Shown here piece by piece: positions 7,837-16,806 of a stretch of 44,377 bases of DNA. The notes beneath the pieces were generated by a model, which had not been told where the DNA came from, did not search any database, and saw nothing but the letters and a program-made list of their open reading frames with translations. The stretch comes from Nonomuraea deserti (GTDB lineage Bacteria > Actinomycetota > Actinomycetes > Streptosporangiales > Streptosporangiaceae). Each line of letters opens with the position of its first letter. Positions within the stretch are counted from its first letter, which is position 1. The stretch is from NCBI RefSeq assembly GCF_004348685.1, contig NZ_SMKO01000068.1:1-44377 (forward strand), read 5' to 3'. Position numbers and translations under genes: made by a program.

Positions 7837-9750
7837 GTGAGCGGGTTGCTGGGCTCGGTAAAGGGACCGCAGGACGTCAAACGGCTCGCTGTGGAGGAGT
7901 TGCCGCGGCTCGCGGGGGAGATCCGTGACCTGCTCGTCGACTCGTGCGCGAAGTACGGCGGCCATCTCGGCCCCAACCTCGGCGTGGTCGAGCTGACCAT
8001 CGCCGTGCACCGGGTCTTCGACTCGCCCGACGACCCCGTCGTCTGGGACACCGGCCACCAGGCGTACGTGCACAAGCTGCTCACCGGCCGCGCGTCCGGG
8101 TTCGACGCCCTCAAGCAGGAGGGCGGCCTGTCGGGCTATCCGAGCCGGGCCGAGTCCGACCACGACTTCGTCGAGAACTCCCACGCCTCGACCGCGCTGT
8201 CCTACGCCGACGGCCTGGCCAAGGCGTTCAAGCTGCGCGGCGAGCGCGACCGCACGGTCGTCGCGGTGATCGGCGACGGCGCGCTGACCGGCGGCATGGC
8301 CTGGGAGGCGCTCAACAACATCGCCGCCGCCAAGGACTTGCCCGTCGTCATCGTGGTCAACGACAACGGCCGCTCCTACTCGCCCACCATCGGCGGCCTG
8401 GCCTCCCACCTGTCCTCGCTGCGCGTCAACCGCCACTACGAGGACGTCCTCGAATACGTCAAAGACAAGATCGGCAACGTTCCCGTCCTCTACGACGCGC
8501 TCCACGGCTTCAAGAAGGGCGTCAAGGACGTCATCGCGCCGCAGGTGATGTTCGAGGACCTCGGCCTGAAATACGTCGGGCCCATCGACGGCCACGACGA
8601 GCAGGCCATGGAGGCGGCCCTGCGCAAGGCCCGGGGCTTCCGCGGTCCCGTCATCGTGCACGCGCTCACCCAGAAGGGCCGCGGCTACGCCCCCGCCGAG
8701 GACCACGACGAGGACCAGTTCCACTCGCCCGGCGCCTTCGACCGGCTCACCGGCGCGGAGAAGCCCAAGGGCCGCATCTGGACCAACGTGTTCAGCGAGG
8801 AGCTCGTCCGGCTCGGCAAGGAGCGCGACGACCTCGTCGCGATCACCGCGGCCATGCTCCACCCGACCGGCCTCAACGCGTTCGCCGAGGCCTATCCCGA
8901 CCGCATCTACGACGTCGGCATCGCCGAGCAGCACGCGCTCACCAGCGCCGCGGGGCTCGCCCTCGGCGGCATGCACCCGGTGGTGGCCGTCTACGCCACC
9001 TTCCTCAACCGCGCGTTCGACCAGCTCCTCATGGACGTCGCCCTGCACCGGCTCCCGGTCACCGTCGTGCTCGACCGGGCGGGCGTCACGGGTGACGACG
9101 GCGCCAGCCACAACGGCATGTGGGACCTGTCCATCCTCCAGGTGGTGCCCGGGCTCAGGGTCGCGGTGCCGCGCGACGGCGACCGGCTGACCGAGCTGCT
9201 GCGCGAGGCCGTGGAGGTCTCCGACGGCCCGACCGTGCTGCGCTTCCCCAAGGGCCCGGTCGCCGAGGCGCTCGACGCGGTGGGCCGGCTGGGCGAGATG
9301 GACGTGCTGCGCGCCCCGAAGGACGACCCGGAGGGCGAGCACGCGGCCGAGCCCGACGTGCTGCTGGTCGGCGTGGGCCCGATGGCGCAGGTCTGCATGG
9401 ACGCGGCGGTCCTGCTCGACGCCCAGGGCATCGCGACGACCGTGGTCGACCCCCGCTGGGTCAAGCCTCTCGACGAGGCGCTCGTCCCGGCGGCGAAGGA
9501 GCACAAACTGGTGGCCGTCGTCGAGGACAACGGCCGGGTGGGCGCGGTGGGCGACGCCGTGGCCCGGCTGCTGCGCGACGCCGACGTCGACGTGCCCGTC
9601 CGCACCTTCGGCATCCCGCAGGAGTTCCTCGACCACGCCAAGCGGGCCGCGATCCTCGGCCGGATCGGCCTCACCGGTCAAGACCTCGCCCGCCAGATCA
9701 CCGAGTCGGTCGCCAAGCGCGCCCAATCCGCCGAGCCCGCCCGCCGCTGA
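7837..9750 (+). CDS. dxs: 1-deoxy-D-xylulose-5-phosphate synthase
   Basis: The 637-residue enzyme condenses pyruvate with glyceraldehyde 3-phosphate to DXP, the first step of the MEP isoprenoid pathway and a source for thiamine and pyridoxal. Visible signatures are KYGGHLGPNLGVVELTIA, WDTGHQAYVHKLLTGR, SHASTALSYADGLA, the thiamine-diphosphate motif GDGALTGGMAWEALNN (about residues 145-160), the catalytic-Glu segment GIAEQHALTSAAGLALGG (about 361-378) and DRAGVTGDDGASHNGMWD. Length is standard. The GTG start is preceded by GAGGGGAG. It is alone on its strand apart from the permease 63 bp downstream. Confidence 0.97.
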   Translation: MSGLLGSVKGPQDVKRLAVEELPRLAGEIRDLLVDSCAKYGGHLGPNLGVVELTIAVHRVFDSPDDPVVWDTGHQAYVHKLLTGRASGFDALKQEGGLSGYPSRAESDHDFVENSHASTALSYADGLAKAFKLRGERDRTVVAVIGDGALTGGMAWEALNNIAAAKDLPVVIVVNDNGRSYSPTIGGLASHLSSLRVNRHYEDVLEYVKDKIGNVPVLYDALHGFKKGVKDVIAPQVMFEDLGLKYVGPIDGHDEQAMEAALRKARGFRGPVIVHALTQKGRGYAPAEDHDEDQFHSPGAFDRLTGAEKPKGRIWTNVFSEELVRLGKERDDLVAITAAMLHPTGLNAFAEAYPDRIYDVGIAEQHALTSAAGLALGGMHPVVAVYATFLNRAFDQLLMDVALHRLPVTVVLDRAGVTGDDGASHNGMWDLSILQVVPGLRVAVPRDGDRLTELLREAVEVSDGPTVLRFPKGPVAEALDAVGRLGEMDVLRAPKDDPEGEHAAEPDVLLVGVGPMAQVCMDAAVLLDAQGIATTVVDPRWVKPLDEALVPAAKEHKLVAVVEDNGRVGAVGDAVARLLRDADVDVPVRTFGIPQEFLDHAKRAAILGRIGLTGQDLARQITESVAKRAQSAEPARR

Positions 9751-9813
9751 ACACCTTCGGGGGCGGGCCTCGGCGGCGCATGATGGCCGAGGGCGTGGGA
9801 AGGATCGCTGAGC

Positions 9814-11286
9814 GTGGACATCTTTCGCACGAAGAGCGTCGAGCAGTCGATCCGCGACACCGAAGCCCCCGAACACCAGTTGCGCAAGCGCCTGACCGCC
9901 ACGGACCTGACGGTCTTCGGCATCGGCGTGATCGTCGGTACGGGGATCTTCGTGCTCACGGGACAGGTCGCCAAGGAACTGGCCGGCCCGGCGGTGGCGA
10001 TCTCCTTCATCGTCGCCGCCGTCGTGTGCGCCCTTGCCGCGCTGTGCTACGCCGAGTTCGCCTCCACGATCCCGGTGGCCGGCTCCGCCTACACCTTCTC
10101 CTTCGCCACCCTGGGGGAGTTCCCCGCCTGGGTGATCGGCTGGGACCTGGTCCTGGAGCTGGCGCTGGCCGCCGCCGTGGTGTCGGTGGGCTGGGCGGGC
10201 TATTTCGCCTCGATGCTGGCGTCCGTCGGCATCGAGCTGCCCGCCACGATCGCCGGTGACGACCCCGTGGTCAACCTGCCCGCCATCGTCATCGTCGCCG
10301 TCCTCACGACGATCCTGGCGGTCGGCATCAAGCTGTCGTCGCGCGTCAACCTCATCCTGGTGATCACCAAGGTCGCCGTGGTGCTGCTGGTCATCGTGGC
10401 CGGGCTGTTCTTCATCAACGGGGCCAACTACACGCCGTTCATCCCCGAGCCGGTGCCCACGCCGCGCGTGGAGGGCCTGAAGGCGCCGCTCATCCAGCTG
10501 GTGTTCGGCATCACGCCGGTCGCGTTCGGCGTGATCGGCATCTTCTCTGCCGCGGCGATCGTGTTCTTCGCGTTCATCGGCTTCGACATCGTGGCCACCG
10601 CCGCGGAGGAGACCGTCACACCGCAGCGCGACGTGCCGCGCGGCATCCTCGGCTCGCTGGCGATCTGCACGGTCCTGTACGTCGCCGTCTCCCTCGTCGT
10701 CGTCGGCATGCAGCGCTACAGCGAGCTGAGCACGTCGGCGCCGCTGTCGGACGCCTTCATCGCGGTCGGCCAGCCGTGGCTGGCGGGGATCATCAGCGTG
10801 GGCGCGCTGGCCGGGCTGACGACCGTGGTGCTCGTGCTGCTGCTGGGCCAGACCCGGGTGCTCTTCGCGATGTGCCGCGACGGGCTGCTGCCGCGCCCGA
10901 TGGCCAAGGTCAACCCGCACTTCGGCACGCCGGTCCGGCTCACGATCCTCATCGGGCTGGTGACGATGGCGCTGGCCGGATTCGTGTCGTTCGGCGAGCT
11001 GGCCGAGCTGGTGAACATCGGCACGCTCTTCGCGTTCGTCGTGGTCTCGATCGGCGTGATCGTGCTCAGGCGCACCAGGCCGGACCTGCCGCGGGCGTTC
11101 AAGGCGCCGCTGGTGCCGGTCCTGCCGATCCTGTCGGTGCTGGCCTGCGTCTACCTGATGCTCAACCTGCCGGTGCAGACGTGGCTGCGGTTCGTCATCT
11201 GGATGATCATCGGCGTCGTGCTCTACTTCGCGTACGGCTACTGGCACAGCAGGACGGCGATGCCCTGGCAGAAAGCCGGCCGCTGA
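9814..11286 (+). CDS. APC-superfamily amino acid permease (cationic amino acid transporter type)
   Basis: The 490-residue protein contains about twelve to fourteen hydrophobic segments and typical APC/CAT sequence: an N-terminal KRLTATDLTVFGIGVIVGTGIFVLTG (TM1 with the GxG(T/I)GIF unwound segment), PVAGSAYTF, and FFAFIGFDIVATAAEETVTPQRDVPRGI in the middle, a near-signature of YfnA/CAT1-like transporters. The GTG at 9814 has GGGAAGGA at 9797-9804. It lies 63 bp after dxs in the same direction. A strong hairpin follows the stop. The exact amino acid substrate is not deducible. Confidence 0.92.
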   Translation: MDIFRTKSVEQSIRDTEAPEHQLRKRLTATDLTVFGIGVIVGTGIFVLTGQVAKELAGPAVAISFIVAAVVCALAALCYAEFASTIPVAGSAYTFSFATLGEFPAWVIGWDLVLELALAAAVVSVGWAGYFASMLASVGIELPATIAGDDPVVNLPAIVIVAVLTTILAVGIKLSSRVNLILVITKVAVVLLVIVAGLFFINGANYTPFIPEPVPTPRVEGLKAPLIQLVFGITPVAFGVIGIFSAAAIVFFAFIGFDIVATAAEETVTPQRDVPRGILGSLAICTVLYVAVSLVVVGMQRYSELSTSAPLSDAFIAVGQPWLAGIISVGALAGLTTVVLVLLLGQTRVLFAMCRDGLLPRPMAKVNPHFGTPVRLTILIGLVTMALAGFVSFGELAELVNIGTLFAFVVVSIGVIVLRRTRPDLPRAFKAPLVPVLPILSVLACVYLMLNLPVQTWLRFVIWMIIGVVLYFAYGYWHSRTAMPWQKAGR

Positions 11287-11307
11287 GCACCACCGCTGGG
11301 CAACATC

Positions 11308-11331
11308 GGGGGTGGGGCGCGGGCCACCCCC
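11308..11331. terminator. GC hairpin between convergent genes
   Basis: GGGGGTGG (11308-11315) and CCACCCCC (11324-11331) form a perfect 8-bp stem with an 8-nt loop, 21 bp after the permease stop and before the convergent inhibitor-like gene. There is no U-tract, as is common in high-GC actinomycetes. It could serve both directions. Confidence 0.6.
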
Positions 11332-11352
11332 GTGACGGGCCCCGTGCCGGGG

Positions 11353-11736
11353 TCAGAGCGCGGCCACGGCCCCGGTCGCTGCCTTGGCCTGGCAGCCGTT
11401 GGCGAAGACCTTCCCCCACTTCACCGTCTTGCCGTACCACCGGCCGACGACACCGACCACGTGCGGCCGGAACTCCTTCGTGCACGCGGCGTCGGGCGAG
11501 ACGTTGAGCTTGGCCGGGTCGCCCCCGACCCGGCGCAGCTGGCGGCAGGCCGTGCGGGCGTCGGGGTGGGAGCCCCCGGTGGGCGCGCAGTGGAGCCAGG
11601 CGGTCTTCGTGGCCCCGCCCTTGACCGAATTGACGATCTTGAGCTGCACCTTGGGGTCGCGCGCCGCCACGGCGGGCGACGACGCGCCCGCCAGGAGGAC
11701 TCCGCAGAGCGCGATGGTGCCGGCTGCTCTCATCAT
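11353..11736 (-). CDS. Secreted subtilisin inhibitor-like (SSI family) protein
   Basis: The 127-residue product has a signal peptide (MMRAAGTIALCGVLLAGASSPAVA, cleavage near AVA-AR). The mature domain shows the SSI layout: WLHCAPTGGSHPDARTACRQL, a middle LNVSPDAACTKEFRPHVVGVVGRWYG, and a final VFANGCQA, with cysteines spaced for two disulfides. SSI proteins inhibit extracellular serine proteases in actinomycetes. The start is the ATG-ATG at 11736, with GGAGAG five bases before it. Any link with the metallopeptidases at 6-7.7 kb is not implied, since SSI targets serine proteases. Confidence 0.85.
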   Translation of the reverse strand: MMRAAGTIALCGVLLAGASSPAVAARDPKVQLKIVNSVKGGATKTAWLHCAPTGGSHPDARTACRQLRRVGGDPAKLNVSPDAACTKEFRPHVVGVVGRWYGKTVKWGKVFANGCQAKAATGAVAAL

Positions 11737-11798
11737 GGTTACTCTCCGTTCGTTGGACGGCACCAAACGCTACGGCTGAGGAGGGCGCGGCGTGCGGA

Positions 11799-11815
11799 GG
11801 CCCGCCGAGCGGGCC
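11799..11815 (-). terminator. GC hairpin downstream of fadB
   Basis: GGCCCGC-CGA-GCGGGCC is a perfect 7-bp stem with a triloop, 22 bp past the fadB stop on the minus strand. It is a likely end of the fadA-fadB transcript. Confidence 0.55.
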
Positions 11816-11836
11816 CCCGTAAAATCACGCGTCAGA

Positions 11837-13924
11837 TCACATGGGCATCGAGGCCACGCCCGGGGCGAGGAAGCGGGGCTGTGCGATGCCGGACCTGTCC
11901 AGATACGGCGTGATGCCGCCGAGATGGAACGGCCAGCCGGCGCCGAGGATCATGCACAGGTCGATGTCCTGCGCCGCCGCGACGACGCCCTCGTCCAGCA
12001 TGATCCGGATCTCCTCGGCCAGCGCCTCCAGCACCCGCTCGCGCACCTGCTCGGCGGTGGACGCCTGGGAGCCGCCCGCGAAGAGCGCCGCCGCCTCCTC
12101 GTCGAGCGTGAGGTCCGGCAGGTAGACGCCCGGCTTGCCGGCGGCGACCAGCTTGGCCAGGTTCGCCGAGACGCCGAACCGCTCGGGGAACGCCTCGTGC
12201 AGCGTCTCCGCCACGTGCAGGCCGACGGCGGGCCCGACCAGCTGCAGCAGCGCGAACGGCGTCATCGGCAGGCCCAGCCCGTCGAGCGCGTGCTCGGCCG
12301 TCTCCAGCGGCGTGCCCTCGTCCACGGCCGCCACGACCTCGCCCATGAAACGGGTCAGCAGCCGGTTCACCACGAACGCCGGAGCGTCCTTGACCAGCAC
12401 CGACGACTTCTTCAGCGCCCTGCCCACCGCGAACGCCGTGGCCAGCGTGGCGTCGTCCGTGGCGGCGCCCCTGACGATCTCCAGCAGCGGCATGACCGCG
12501 ACCGGGTTGAAGAAGTGGAACCCGACCAGGCGCTCGGGGTGCGCGAGATCGGCGCCCATCGCGGTCAGCGACAGCGAGGAGGTGTTCGTGGCCAGCACGC
12601 ATCCGGCCGGGACCACCGCCTCCACCTCGGCGAGGACCTGCTTCTTGACCGCCAGGTCCTCGAAGACCGCCTCGATCACGAAGTCGGCGTCGGCGAAGGC
12701 GTCCTTGGCCGGCGAACCGGTCACCAGCGACGTGAGCCGGTTGGCCTGGTCCTGCGAGACGCGGCCCCTGGCCAGCAGCTTGCCGATCTCGTCCCGCACG
12801 TACGCCACGCCCTTGTCGAGCCTGGCCTGGTCGAGGTCGGTCAGCACGACCGGCACCTCGAGCCGGCGGGCGAACAGCAGCGCCATCTGCGAGGCCATCA
12901 GCCCCGCCCCGACGATGCCGACCTTGGTCACCTTGCGGGCCAGCGACGGGTCCGGCGCGCCCGCCGGCTGCTTCGCACGCCGCTGCACCAGGTCGAACGC
13001 GTAGAGCCCGGCTCGCAACTCGTCGCCCGTCAGCAGGTCGGCCAGCGCCTCGTCCTCGGCGGCGAACCCCTCGTCGCGGGTGGCCGTGCGGGCCTGCGCG
13101 ATCAGGTCGAGCGCCCGGTAGGGGGCGGGCGACGCGCCGCGCAGCTTCATGTCGACCAGGAACCGCGCGTCGCCGACCGCCTTGTCCCAGCCGTCGTGCT
13201 CGGGCCGCTCCACGACCATCTCGCCGTTGATCACCCGGGCGGCCCAGCGCAGCGACTCCTCCAGGAAGTCGGCGGGCTCGAACACGGCGTCGGCGACGCC
13301 CAGCTCGTACGCCTCCTTGCCTCTGGTCAGGCGGTTCTGGGCCAGCGGGTTCTCGATGATCAGCTTGACCGCGTTCGCCGGGCCGATCAGGCGTGGCAGC
13401 AGCTGCGTGCCGCCCCAGCCGGGCACCAGGCCGAGGAAACACTCCGGCAGCGCCACCGCGGTCACGCCCGAGGAGATCGTCCGGTACGTGCAGTGCAGCG
13501 CGACCTCGAGCCCGCCGCCCATGGCGGCGCCGTTCACGAACGCGAACGACGGGATCGGCAGCTCGCCGAGCCGGCGGAACACGTGGTGGCCGAGCGCGGC
13601 GACGGCCAGCGCCTCCTCGCGGGTGGCCAGCGCCGTCGCGCCCTTCAGGTCGGCGCCGACGGCGAAGATGAACGGCTTGCCCGTCACGCCCACCGCGGCC
13701 AGGTCGGTGCGCTCGGCGATCTCCGACAGGGCGCCGTTCAGCGCGAACAGGCCGTGCGGGCCGAACGTGTTCGGCCTGGTGTGGTCGAAGCCGTTGTCCA
13801 GGGTGATCAGCGCCATGGTGCCCGCGCCGCCGGGCAGGCGCACGTCGCGTACCAGCGCCTTGGTGACGACCTCGTCGGTGCCGCGCTCGCTCAGCAGCGC
13901 ACGCCAGTTCTCCAGCTCGCTCAT
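11837..13924 (-). CDS. fadB: Fatty acid oxidation complex alpha subunit (enoyl-CoA hydratase / 3-hydroxyacyl-CoA dehydrogenase)
   Basis: The 695-residue bifunctional enzyme hydrates enoyl-CoA and oxidises 3-hydroxyacyl-CoA. The N-terminal crotonase domain (about 1-230) has FVNGAAMGGGLEVALHC and ALPECFLGLVPGWGGTQ. The NAD-binding domain starts near residue 328 with VGIVGAGLMASQMALLFARR, followed by VIEAVFEDLAVKKQV, ATNTSSLSLTAMG and RLVGFHFFNPVAVMPLLEIV. The C-terminal helical domains follow. The ATG at 13924 overlaps the thiolase stop by four bases (ATGA), so the subunits are translationally coupled in the order fadA-fadB, as in other actinobacteria. The frame remains open upstream inside the thiolase, but that is shadow. 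Confidence 0.95.
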   Translation of the reverse strand: MSELENWRALLSERGTDEVVTKALVRDVRLPGGAGTMALITLDNGFDHTRPNTFGPHGLFALNGALSEIAERTDLAAVGVTGKPFIFAVGADLKGATALATREEALAVAALGHHVFRRLGELPIPSFAFVNGAAMGGGLEVALHCTYRTISSGVTAVALPECFLGLVPGWGGTQLLPRLIGPANAVKLIIENPLAQNRLTRGKEAYELGVADAVFEPADFLEESLRWAARVINGEMVVERPEHDGWDKAVGDARFLVDMKLRGASPAPYRALDLIAQARTATRDEGFAAEDEALADLLTGDELRAGLYAFDLVQRRAKQPAGAPDPSLARKVTKVGIVGAGLMASQMALLFARRLEVPVVLTDLDQARLDKGVAYVRDEIGKLLARGRVSQDQANRLTSLVTGSPAKDAFADADFVIEAVFEDLAVKKQVLAEVEAVVPAGCVLATNTSSLSLTAMGADLAHPERLVGFHFFNPVAVMPLLEIVRGAATDDATLATAFAVGRALKKSSVLVKDAPAFVVNRLLTRFMGEVVAAVDEGTPLETAEHALDGLGLPMTPFALLQLVGPAVGLHVAETLHEAFPERFGVSANLAKLVAAGKPGVYLPDLTLDEEAAALFAGGSQASTAEQVRERVLEALAEEIRIMLDEGVVAAAQDIDLCMILGAGWPFHLGGITPYLDRSGIAQPRFLAPGVASMPM

Positions 13925-15105
13925 GCCAGGTTCTCCCAGATCACAGTGCCGCCCATGCCCAGGCCGACGCACATCGTGGTGATGCCGTAACGCACGTCCG
14001 GACGCTCGCCGAACTGCCGCGCGAGCTGCGTCATCAGCCGCACGCCCGAGGAGGCCAGCGGGTGGCCGTAGGCGATGGCGCCGCCGTAGGGGTTCACGCG
14101 GGGGTCGTCGTCGGCGATGCCGAAGTGCTCGAGGAAGGCCAGCACCTGTACGGCGAACGCCTCGTTGATCTCGAACAGCCCGATGTCGGAGATGTCCAGG
14201 CCGGCCAGGCGCAGCGCCCGCTCCGTGGACGGGATCGGCCCCACGCCCATGACCTCGGGGTCCACGCCCGCGAACGCGTACGACACGAGCCGCATCTTCG
14301 GCGCCAGCCCCAGCTCGTCCGCGACCTCCTTCGCGGCCACGACGCAGCCGGTGGCGCCGTCGTTGACGCCGGAGGAGTTGCCCGCCGTGACGTGGCCGTG
14401 CGGGCGGAACGGCGTCCTGAGCGCGCTCAGCCCCTCCATGGTCGTGCCCGGCCTGGGCGCCTCGTCCTCGACCGCCAGGCCCCAGCCCTTCTCCGCCGTC
14501 CTGATCGCGGTCGGCACGAGGTCGGGCTGGATCCTGCCGTCGGCGTAGGCCTTGGCCGCCCGCTCCTGCGACAGCACCGCGTACGCGTCGGCGCGCTCCT
14601 TGGTGATCGACGGGTAGCGGTCGTGCAGGTTCTCCGCCGTCATGCCCATCACCAGGGCGCTCGGGTCGACCAGCTTCTCCGACAGGAAACGCGGGTTGGG
14701 GTCGACGCCCTCGCCCATCGGGTGGCGGCCCATGTGCTCGACTCCGCCGGCGATGGCGACGTCGTACGCGCCGAACGCGATGCCGCCCGCGACCGTGGTG
14801 ACCGCGGTCATCGCGCCCGCGCACATGCGGTCGATCGCGTAGCCGGGCACGGTCTTCGGCAGCCCCGCCAGCACCGCCGCCGAGCGGCCGATGGTCAGGC
14901 CCTGGTCGCCGATCTGCGTGGTCGCGGCGATGGCGACCTCGTCGACGCGCTCGGGCGGCAGGCCGGGGTTGCGCCTGATGAGCTCGCGGATGACGCGGAC
15001 GACCAGGTCGTCGGCGCGGGTCTCCGCGTACAGCCCTTTCGGCCCCGACCGGCCGAAGGGTGTGCGCACGCCGTCGACGAACACGACGTCACGAGAGGAA
15101 GGCAC
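13921..15105 (-). CDS. fadA: Acetyl-CoA acyltransferase (thiolase, beta subunit)
   Basis: The 394-residue thiolase performs the last cleavage of beta-oxidation with the adjacent FadB. Catalytic features are visible: nucleophile Cys in DRMCAGAMTAV (about residue 93), GNSSGVNDGATG, the His of NPYGGAIAYGHPLASSG, and the second Cys in TTMCVGLGMGG near residue 380. The start is a GTG with GAGGAG eight bases before it. It lies 41 bp after the stop of an unknown membrane-protein gene and may share its transcript. Confidence 0.95.
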   Translation of the reverse strand: MPSSRDVVFVDGVRTPFGRSGPKGLYAETRADDLVVRVIRELIRRNPGLPPERVDEVAIAATTQIGDQGLTIGRSAAVLAGLPKTVPGYAIDRMCAGAMTAVTTVAGGIAFGAYDVAIAGGVEHMGRHPMGEGVDPNPRFLSEKLVDPSALVMGMTAENLHDRYPSITKERADAYAVLSQERAAKAYADGRIQPDLVPTAIRTAEKGWGLAVEDEAPRPGTTMEGLSALRTPFRPHGHVTAGNSSGVNDGATGCVVAAKEVADELGLAPKMRLVSYAFAGVDPEVMGVGPIPSTERALRLAGLDISDIGLFEINEAFAVQVLAFLEHFGIADDDPRVNPYGGAIAYGHPLASSGVRLMTQLARQFGERPDVRYGITTMCVGLGMGGTVIWENLA

Positions 15106-15146
15106 GGATTCGCTCCTCGTTCGCTGAATGGGGTTCCGCGCCTATG

Positions 15147-15896
15147 CTACTCGTCGGTAACTACTCCGAGGACGAGGGCGGCGGTCAGCAGCGCGTACAC
15201 CGCCGCCGTCGCCGGCTCCCAGAGATGGGCGCGGGCCGCGAGCAGGGCGGCCACCGCCACGGCCGCACCCGCCCAGAGCGCGCCCGTCCGGAGCGCCGCC
15301 GCGCGCGGGCGCGGGCCGTGGCCCGGATCCCACGGATCGCCGGGGGAGGCGCCCGATCGCCTGGCGCGCGCCAGCAGCCCCAGCGCGTCGCGGGCCCACC
15401 ACAGGAGGAACAGCACCCCCGCCCCGCAAGTCGTCACCGCCAGCGCCTCCACCGCCCAGCTCAGGTCGTCGGCGACGGCGTACAGGGCGGCCTGGTCGAA
15501 GAAGCCCGGCGTGGTGCCGCCGAGCAGCAGCGTCACCGCCCAGCCAGCGGCGATCGCGAGCCGGCTGAACGGCCGTGTCCCGCCCGAGCGCGCGGCGCCG
15601 TACAACTCGTGCTCGCGCCACCGGACCAGGCGGGCCCGCACGCCCCAGGCGTACTGGGTGGCGGTCATCGCGGGCAGCGCCGCCGCGAGGGCCACCAGGG
15701 ACAACACCGCGAGCGGCGCCGTCTGCTCCCTGGTCGGCGCCCGGTCGGCGAGCAACTGGGCGGTGGTCAGCACCGCGATCGAGGCGGACAGCGCGACGAA
15801 GGCGCGGTGGCGGGCGGCCCGGGCGCGGGCCCGCAGCCCGGCCACCTGCTCGGCGCCTGGAGGGGGCGCCATCTCGGTCAACAGCATGACCGTCAT
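15147..15896 (-). CDS. Unknown multi-pass membrane protein
   Basis: I do not recognise this 249-residue protein. It has about six hydrophobic stretches (near residues 33-50, 60-85, 112-125, 145-172, 205-225 and 228-245), separated by short Arg-rich loops such as RARARAARHR and ARLVRWREHELYGAARSGG. That pattern suggests positively charged cytoplasmic loops. There is no obvious catalytic motif. The start is uncertain: the ATG at 15896 lacks a ribosome site, and an in-frame ATG three codons later is possible. Codon use is like that of its neighbours. It precedes fadA by 41 bp, so a link to lipid metabolism is possible but unproven. Confidence 0.7.
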   Translation of the reverse strand: MTVMLLTEMAPPPGAEQVAGLRARARAARHRAFVALSASIAVLTTAQLLADRAPTREQTAPLAVLSLVALAAALPAMTATQYAWGVRARLVRWREHELYGAARSGGTRPFSRLAIAAGWAVTLLLGGTTPGFFDQAALYAVADDLSWAVEALAVTTCGAGVLFLLWWARDALGLLARARRSGASPGDPWDPGHGPRPRAAALRTGALWAGAAVAVAALLAARAHLWEPATAAVYALLTAALVLGVVTDE

Positions 15897-15999
15897 GATG
15901 GCGTCACCCGGCGTAGCGACGCCCGCGATTCGCGTCCATTGGATGGAGCCCTCGCTGCCGCCGGCACGGTCGGGGCTCCGGGGGCGAGCCGCCGCCGCG

Positions 16000-16731
16000 T
16001 CAGGCCGTGACGCCGGCGTCCACGGGGATGGCGGCGCCCGTGATGGTGCGCCCGCCGTCGCCGGCGAGGTGGGCGACGGTGGCGGCGATGTCGCCGGGCG
16101 AGCAGTAGGCGCCGAGCGCCGTGTAGCCGCGTTCCGCGTCGGCCTCGGGGCTGTCGGCGGGGTTCATCTCGGTGTCGGTGGAGCCGGGCTGCACGACGTT
16201 CGCGGTGATGCGGCGCGGACCCAGGTCCCTGGCCAGGCCCTTGGCGAGGCCGACCAGGGCGGACTTGCTCATCGAGTACGCCGTCCAGCCCGCGTACGGC
16301 ACCCGCTCGGCCAGGCTGCTGCCGATGAAGACGATGCGGCCGCCGTCCGGCAGGTGCCGGGCCGCCGCCTGCGCCAGCACGAACGACGCGCGGGTGTGCA
16401 CGGCCAGCACCTCGTCGACCTGGGCGAGCGTCACCTCCTCCAGCGGTCCGTACGGCGCGATGCCGGCGCTGCCCACCACCACGTCGAGCCGGCCCAGCTC
16501 CCGCGCCGTCCGCTCGACCGCCTCGACGAGTTCGCGCGGGTCGGCGGCCTCGGCGCGCAGGGCCAGCCCGCGCCCGCCGGCCGCCTCGACCTCCTTGACC
16601 ACGGCGGCGGCCCGGTCGCCGGCGCTTCGGTACGTGATGGCGACGTCGAAGCCGTCGCCGCTCAGGCGCCGCGCGATGGCCGCGCCGATGCCTCTGCTGC
16701 CGCCGGTGACGAGGGCGACCTTGCGTTCCAT
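16000..16731 (-). CDS. SDR family NAD(P)-dependent oxidoreductase
   Basis: The 243-residue classical short-chain dehydrogenase has the cofactor motif TGGSRGIG (residues 9-16) and the catalytic YSMSK motif (Tyr near 151), with GSSLAERVPYAGW before it and QPGSTDTEMNP after. The usual NNAG is replaced by GSAG. The overall sequence resembles FabG-like 3-oxoacyl reductases and glucose dehydrogenase-like enzymes; the substrate is unknown. GAGGAG lies directly upstream of the ATG. It is divergent from a TetR gene, and a set of palindromes lies between them, so it is the probable target of that repressor. Confidence 0.9.
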   Translation of the reverse strand: MERKVALVTGGSRGIGAAIARRLSGDGFDVAITYRSAGDRAAAVVKEVEAAGGRGLALRAEAADPRELVEAVERTARELGRLDVVVGSAGIAPYGPLEEVTLAQVDEVLAVHTRASFVLAQAAARHLPDGGRIVFIGSSLAERVPYAGWTAYSMSKSALVGLAKGLARDLGPRRITANVVQPGSTDTEMNPADSPEADAERGYTALGAYCSPGDIAATVAHLAGDGGRTITGAAIPVDAGVTA

Positions 16732-16746
16732 GACTCCTCCTCGAAT

Positions 16747-16788
16747 CGGAATGCGTTCCGCTTAAGACCGTAAGCGGAATCGATTCCG
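16747..16788. promoter_or_regulatory. Nested palindromic TetR operator in the SDR/TetR divergent gap
   Basis: Two inverted repeats, CGGAATGCGTTCCG (16747-16760) and the perfect CGGAATCGATTCCG (16775-16788), flank a third formed between them: TTCCGCTTA (16756-16764) pairs with TAAGCGGAA (16771-16779). The whole 42-bp block lies between divergent genes and is a strong candidate for cooperative binding of the adjacent TetR protein, controlling both the SDR gene and itself. Confidence 0.8.
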
Positions 16789-16806
16789 GATGCAAGCGGT
16801 GCAAGG

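Noticed and set aside
7732..11247. 1171-codon open frame on the minus strand antisense to dxs and the permease gene
   Set aside because: Its product is an Asp/Arg/His/Gln-rich low-complexity sequence typical of the antisense frame of GC-rich genes; dxs and the permease on the other strand have full family signatures.
11353..11736. Functional pairing of the SSI-like inhibitor with the nearby metallopeptidases
   Set aside because: The SSI family inhibits serine proteases, and the genes are separated by dxs and a permease.
13393..13671. Arg/Pro/Ser-rich plus-strand frames opposite fadB
   Set aside because: Shadow frames of a well-supported fadB gene.
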